From assembly GCA_940671915.1 (NCBI GenBank), contig CALNVZ010003433.1:48572670-48636669 (forward strand): 64,000 nucleotides of DNA, in the 5' to 3' direction. This document shows positions 63,651-64,000 of the stretch, piece after piece. Source of the stretch: Paracentrotus lividus (taxonomy: Eukaryota > Echinodermata > Echinoidea > Camarodonta > Echinidae). Numbering within the stretch: the stretch's first letter is position 1; every line of letters begins with the position of its first letter. A program made the translations under genes and the position numbers. The notes below the pieces were generated by a model, which did no database searches, was not told the DNA's origin, and was given only the letters and a program-made list of their open reading frames with translations.

Positions 63651-64000
63651 GAGGGGGGGGGGGGCAAGGCCCCTTAGCCCCCTTGGGATCGCACCTGCGG
63701 TCACTATTCACAACCAGTCTGTGATTTTTTTTTTCCAGTGTCCATGATAATGAACGAAATAATGAAAATAATGATAATACCCCCTTCTGATCTTGGATTA
63801 TATTACAACATGAACAACAAACCAGTATAAAATTAAAAAAAATCTTAGAATAATAATTATTATGATTAAAATATGCTAATTTATTTGTGAAACACATATT
63901 TGCATATATGAGATAGTTAAAACAAAAATAATTAACAAAAGGTAATATTTAAATAAATGTGGGAAGGAGGGTCCTGCACAGAGAGAGAGGAGAGAGAGGG
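63651..64000. other. Window end, no gene seen
   Basis: AT-rich sequence after a short GC-rich end CAAGGCCCCTTAGCCCCCTT, finishing in a (GA)n tract. Confidence 0.6.

Noticed and set aside
63094-63747. 217-residue Leu/Ser/Phe/Pro-rich frame
   Set aside because: It is the polypyrimidine tract read as protein; low complexity in every frame.
1-64000. CRISPR array or bacterial-type operon
   Set aside because: Tandem arrays here have no unique spacers of uniform length, and the gene structure is spliced, so the DNA is eukaryotic.

Overview
This is a stretch of animal genomic DNA. Its AT-rich introns of mostly 0.1-1.3 kb, tRNA-derived SINEs with (AAT)n tails, Penelope-like and non-LTR retroelements, many short inverted-repeat elements and long G/C homopolymer runs all suggest a marine invertebrate deuterostome. 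A sea-urchin-like echinoderm is my best guess, inferred from general character and not proven.

The only host gene I can support lies on the minus strand and crosses almost the whole window (61580 down to 1260). It is the interior of a giant secreted or cell-surface protein built from MAM domains with a few LDL-receptor class A (LDLa) modules, the architecture of the MAM-and-LDLa-domain (MALRD-like) family. I placed 42 internal exons (6,974 coding bases, about 2,324 residues). They encode 14 MAM domains (the first and last are cut by missing exons) and 3 LDLa modules. All exons are open and every phase closes. Neither the start nor the stop codon is in the window. MAM7-9, MAM10-12 and MAM13-14 repeat a three-domain cassette, and MAM1-2 fit the same cycle. 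MAM3-6, of which MAM3-5 carry LDLa, interrupt it.

Layout by coordinate: 1-1259 holds a 106-bp tandem repeat, a SINE and a LINE 3' stub. Exons for MAM14 to MAM9 occupy 1.3-14.4 kb. The 12-kb intron at 14.4-26.4 kb holds a Penelope-like element (reverse transcriptase plus GIY-YIG endonuclease) interrupted by a TIR element with a TTA target duplication, plus a 25-base N gap and two duplicated blocks that look like assembly artefacts. MAM9 to MAM7 lie at 26.4-34.1 kb. MAM6 is split by a 3-kb intron full of a GGTTGGTTGGGCTTG minisatellite. MAM5 and MAM4 lie at 39.2-42.5 kb. The next intron (42.5-48.9 kb) carries a decayed LINE with recognisable ORF1 and ORF2. MAM3 and MAM2 lie at 48.9-56.2 kb. The 5-kb intron before MAM1 is satellite-rich: two opposed TTGGTC minisatellites, repeats with a GCGAAGC hairpin, and CT tracts. 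61.6-64 kb holds LINE stubs and a 580-bp polypyrimidine tract.

I found no CRISPR array, operon, functional tRNA or rRNA gene, and no convincing new multi-gene system. The most unusual signals are the exon-level cassette periodicity, an LDLa module missing exactly one disulfide pair, a 143-bp piece of this gene's own intron and exon copied between the direct repeats of the Penelope element, a tandem repeat that multiplies a real 5' splice site, and a hammerhead-like motif at the Penelope 3' end.
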